Below the pieces are notes generated by a model. That model did no database searches and was not told where the DNA came from. It saw only the letters and a program-made list of their open reading frames with translations. A DNA stretch of 8,406 bases. Source: Cyclobacteriaceae bacterium. GTDB taxonomy: Bacteria; Bacteroidota; Bacteroidia; Cytophagales; Cyclobacteriaceae. Positions 6,616 through 8,406 of this stretch are shown here, piece after piece (positions within the stretch are counted from its first letter, which is position 1; every line of letters starts with the position of its first letter). Where the stretch lies: contig DAOVVI010000044.1 of assembly GCA_030637245.1 (NCBI GenBank), positions 1 through 8,406 of the forward strand, given 5' to 3'. A program made the translations under genes and the position numbers.

Positions 6616-8406
6616 TTACTTCAAAGAAACAAATTCTTCTCTTAGTTCTTCGATGGCTGTCTGGCAAATTTTTTCAAACTTTTCCAACTGATCTTTTATC
6701 GGATCAATTTTTTTATGTTTTGCATTTTCTTCTAATTCTATCACAAGATCTTTCAAATCATGAATTCCCATGAACGTTATAGACGGCTTTATTTTATGGA
6801 TTAAATTAGCCATATCGTCAAACTCGTTATTTGTATAGTGAAACCGGATATTTTCAATATCCTTTGGAGACTGATTAATAAATGATTTCACCATATCAGT
6901 AATAAAATCAATATCATTATCACTCATTTCCCTAAGATAAGTAAGATCAATTACCTTGTTTTGATCAGGTACTGATTTTGATCTGCTGACCACTTTATTC
7001 GTAAACCCTTCAAGATCCATATTGCCAATGATCTTATTTTTTAAAGTTTCAGGTTGAAATGGTTTTGAAATATAATCATTCATACCTGCCTGAATACACT
7101 TTTTATCATCTCCTTTAATGGCATTGGCGGTAAGGGCGATAATTGGTATGTCGGATTTTGGCGGTTTGAAATTTGATCTTATAAACTTCGTGGCTTCAAA
7201 TCCATCCATGACCGGCATTCTTACATCCATAAGAATTATATCATAATCATTCTCTTTCAGCTTTTCTAAGGCAATCAAACCATTTTTTGCTTCATCAGGT
7301 GCGCAATTCCAATTCTGAAGAATCTTCCTGGTGTACATAAGATTAACATCGTTATCCTCGACTAAAAGTAATTTATATTTTGAGAGGTCAAGCTTTTTAT
7401 CTGATGTTTCATATTTTGGCAAAGGCGATTTTGTTTCATCCATATCTTCTTCGTTGCCAATTTCAAGCTTCAGGTTTACTGTAAATTTAGTGCCTCTCTT
7501 CGGTTTACTTTGCACATCAATACTTCCATCCTGTGCTTCAACAAGTTGTTTTACGATAGACAATCCAAGCCCTGTTCCTCCATATTTTCTATTGACCGTT
7601 ACGTCACCCTGTTCAAAATTTTCAAACACTTTTTGGATCTTATCATCCGGAATGCCCATACCGGAATCATCCACAATAAACTGAAAATTACCGTGCTTGT
7701 TTTCTTCAGAAATTTTAAGTGCATACACCTTCACATAGCCTCTTTTGGTAAATTTTACCGCGTTTCCAATCAAATTTGAAATGACCTGGTTTAGCCGGAC
7801 AGGATCACCAATAACAACCTCATCAATATATGGATCAAAATTTAATGTGATGAAAATTCCTTTCTGCTTTGCAGCATAACTGAACGAGCTAATCAGGGTA
7901 TTGAAGAATGACTTGAGATTAAAACCGATTCGTTCAAATTTTATATTTCCCGATTCGATGGCAGATAGATCTAATATATCATTAATTATAACCTGAAGGT
8001 TCTTTGATGAAATTTTTATGGCGTGGAGATACTTTTTCTGCTCTTCAGTAGCTGGGATTTCTTCAAGTAGATTCACCATCCCAACGATGCCATTGATGGG
8101 AGTTCTGATTTCATGGCTCATATTCGCCAAAAATTGCTCCTTGGTTTGTTTGGATTTTATCAAATCATCCGAATGTTTTTTTCGATCTGTAATATCTACA
8201 GAAATCCCCAGAATATTTACAATTCCATCCTTACCGGGAAGTGGTTTTTTTGTAGTATGATACCACCTTTCCTCTCCATGTCTAGATACGATTGATTCTT
8301 CGTATTCTATAGTTTTTCCGGTTTGAATTACTTTTTGATCATTTTTATTATTTAGCTCTACATCAATCTCATAATCAGACGGATTGATAATTCCCTGCAA
8401 CAATAT
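6616..8406 (-). CDS. Hybrid sensor histidine kinase (PAS-HisKA-HATPase-REC-Hpt), 5' end cut by the window
   Basis: Multi-step phosphorelay kinase; only the C-terminal 596 or so codons are visible. The frame stays open through base 8406. A TTG at 8403-8401 could be read as a start, but it falls inside a PAS domain, so the gene is truncated by the window edge. Numbering from that TTG: the end of a PAS/PAC region is at about 1-74; the dimerization and phosphoacceptor domain has H97 in MSHEIRTPI; the ATPase domain has N214 (NLIGNAVKF), DDSGMGI (245-251), FENFEQ (260-265) and GGTGLGLSI (275-283); the receiver domain (about 343-457) has ED at 349-350, phosphoacceptor D393 in LMDVRMP, T425 and K447; and a C-terminal Hpt domain (about 495-590) has H536 in HKIKPS. 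All phosphorelay residues are present, so the visible part looks functional. There is no DNA-binding output domain, so a separate regulator is expected. It lies 65 bases upstream of the TRAP operon on the same strand and may be co-transcribed. The signal sensed is unknown. Confidence 0.95.
   Translation of the reverse strand: MLLQGIINPSDYEIDVELNNKNDQKVIQTGKTIEYEESIVSRHGEERWYHTTKKPLPGKDGIVNILGISVDITDRKKHSDDLIKSKQTKEQFLANMSHEIRTPINGIVGMVNLLEEIPATEEQKKYLHAIKISSKNLQVIINDILDLSAIESGNIKFERIGFNLKSFFNTLISSFSYAAKQKGIFITLNFDPYIDEVVIGDPVRLNQVISNLIGNAVKFTKRGYVKVYALKISEENKHGNFQFIVDDSGMGIPDDKIQKVFENFEQGDVTVNRKYGGTGLGLSIVKQLVEAQDGSIDVQSKPKRGTKFTVNLKLEIGNEEDMDETKSPLPKYETSDKKLDLSKYKLLLVEDNDVNLMYTRKILQNWNCAPDEAKNGLIALEKLKENDYDIILMDVRMPVMDGFEATKFIRSNFKPPKSDIPIIALTANAIKGDDKKCIQAGMNDYISKPFQPETLKNKIIGNMDLEGFTNKVVSRSKSVPDQNKVIDLTYLREMSDNDIDFITDMVKSFINQSPKDIENIRFHYTNNEFDDMANLIHKIKPSITFMGIHDLKDLVIELEENAKHKKIDPIKDQLEKFEKICQTAIEELREEFVSLK

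Noticed and set aside
8401..8403. TTG as the start codon of the hybrid kinase
   Set aside because: The frame continues open to the window edge and the translation begins inside a PAS domain, so the gene is cut, not started, here.
1..8406. CRISPR array, tRNA, rRNA, insertion sequence or phage-like defence genes
   Set aside because: I saw no regularly spaced repeats, tRNA-like cloverleaf, transposase motifs or terminal inverted repeats in the window.

Overview
The window looks like AT-rich chromosomal DNA from a member of the Bacteroidota. The basis is modest but consistent: no start codon has a clear Shine-Dalgarno sequence, leaders are A/T-rich, one close match to the Bacteroidota -7 promoter element (TAnnTTTG) is present, and the proteins read as Bacteroidota-type (a secreted Ig-like plus GH27 glycosidase, a lipoprotein TRAP binding protein, a PAS/HisKA/REC/Hpt hybrid kinase). 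I cannot name a genus.

Layout. The left half is on the + strand, with three separately spaced genes: a secreted GH27 alpha-galactosidase-like enzyme (198-1730), a small heat shock protein of the Hsp20 family (2122-2568) followed by a strong rho-independent terminator (2599-2625), and an RmlD-type dTDP-4-dehydrorhamnose reductase (2937-3824). Two gene-free stretches (1731-2121 and 2569-2936) separate them. The right half is on the - strand. In transcription order it has the 3' part of a hybrid sensor kinase running off the right edge (8406-6616), then a complete tripartite TRAP transporter: binding protein (6550-5561), small permease (5559-5092) and large permease (5095-3821). The last gene meets rmlD tail to tail with a 4-base overlap.

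How the genes relate. The TRAP genes form a tight operon (1-base gap, then a 4-base ATGA overlap) and should import one organic acid, probably a carboxylate or sugar acid, using a sodium gradient. The kinase lies 65 bases upstream on the same strand without a visible terminator between them, so co-transcription and a sensing link are plausible but unproven. The kinase has no DNA-binding output domain, so a separate response regulator would be needed. The + strand genes show no obvious shared pathway: the glycosidase has no SusC/SusD partners here, and rmlD lacks its usual rmlA/B/C neighbours.

I found no clearly new biological system. The most interesting points are the possible near-leaderless rmlD transcript, the stop-to-stop TTAA overlap between opposing genes, the kinase-TRAP arrangement and a compound inverted repeat at 2790-2837.
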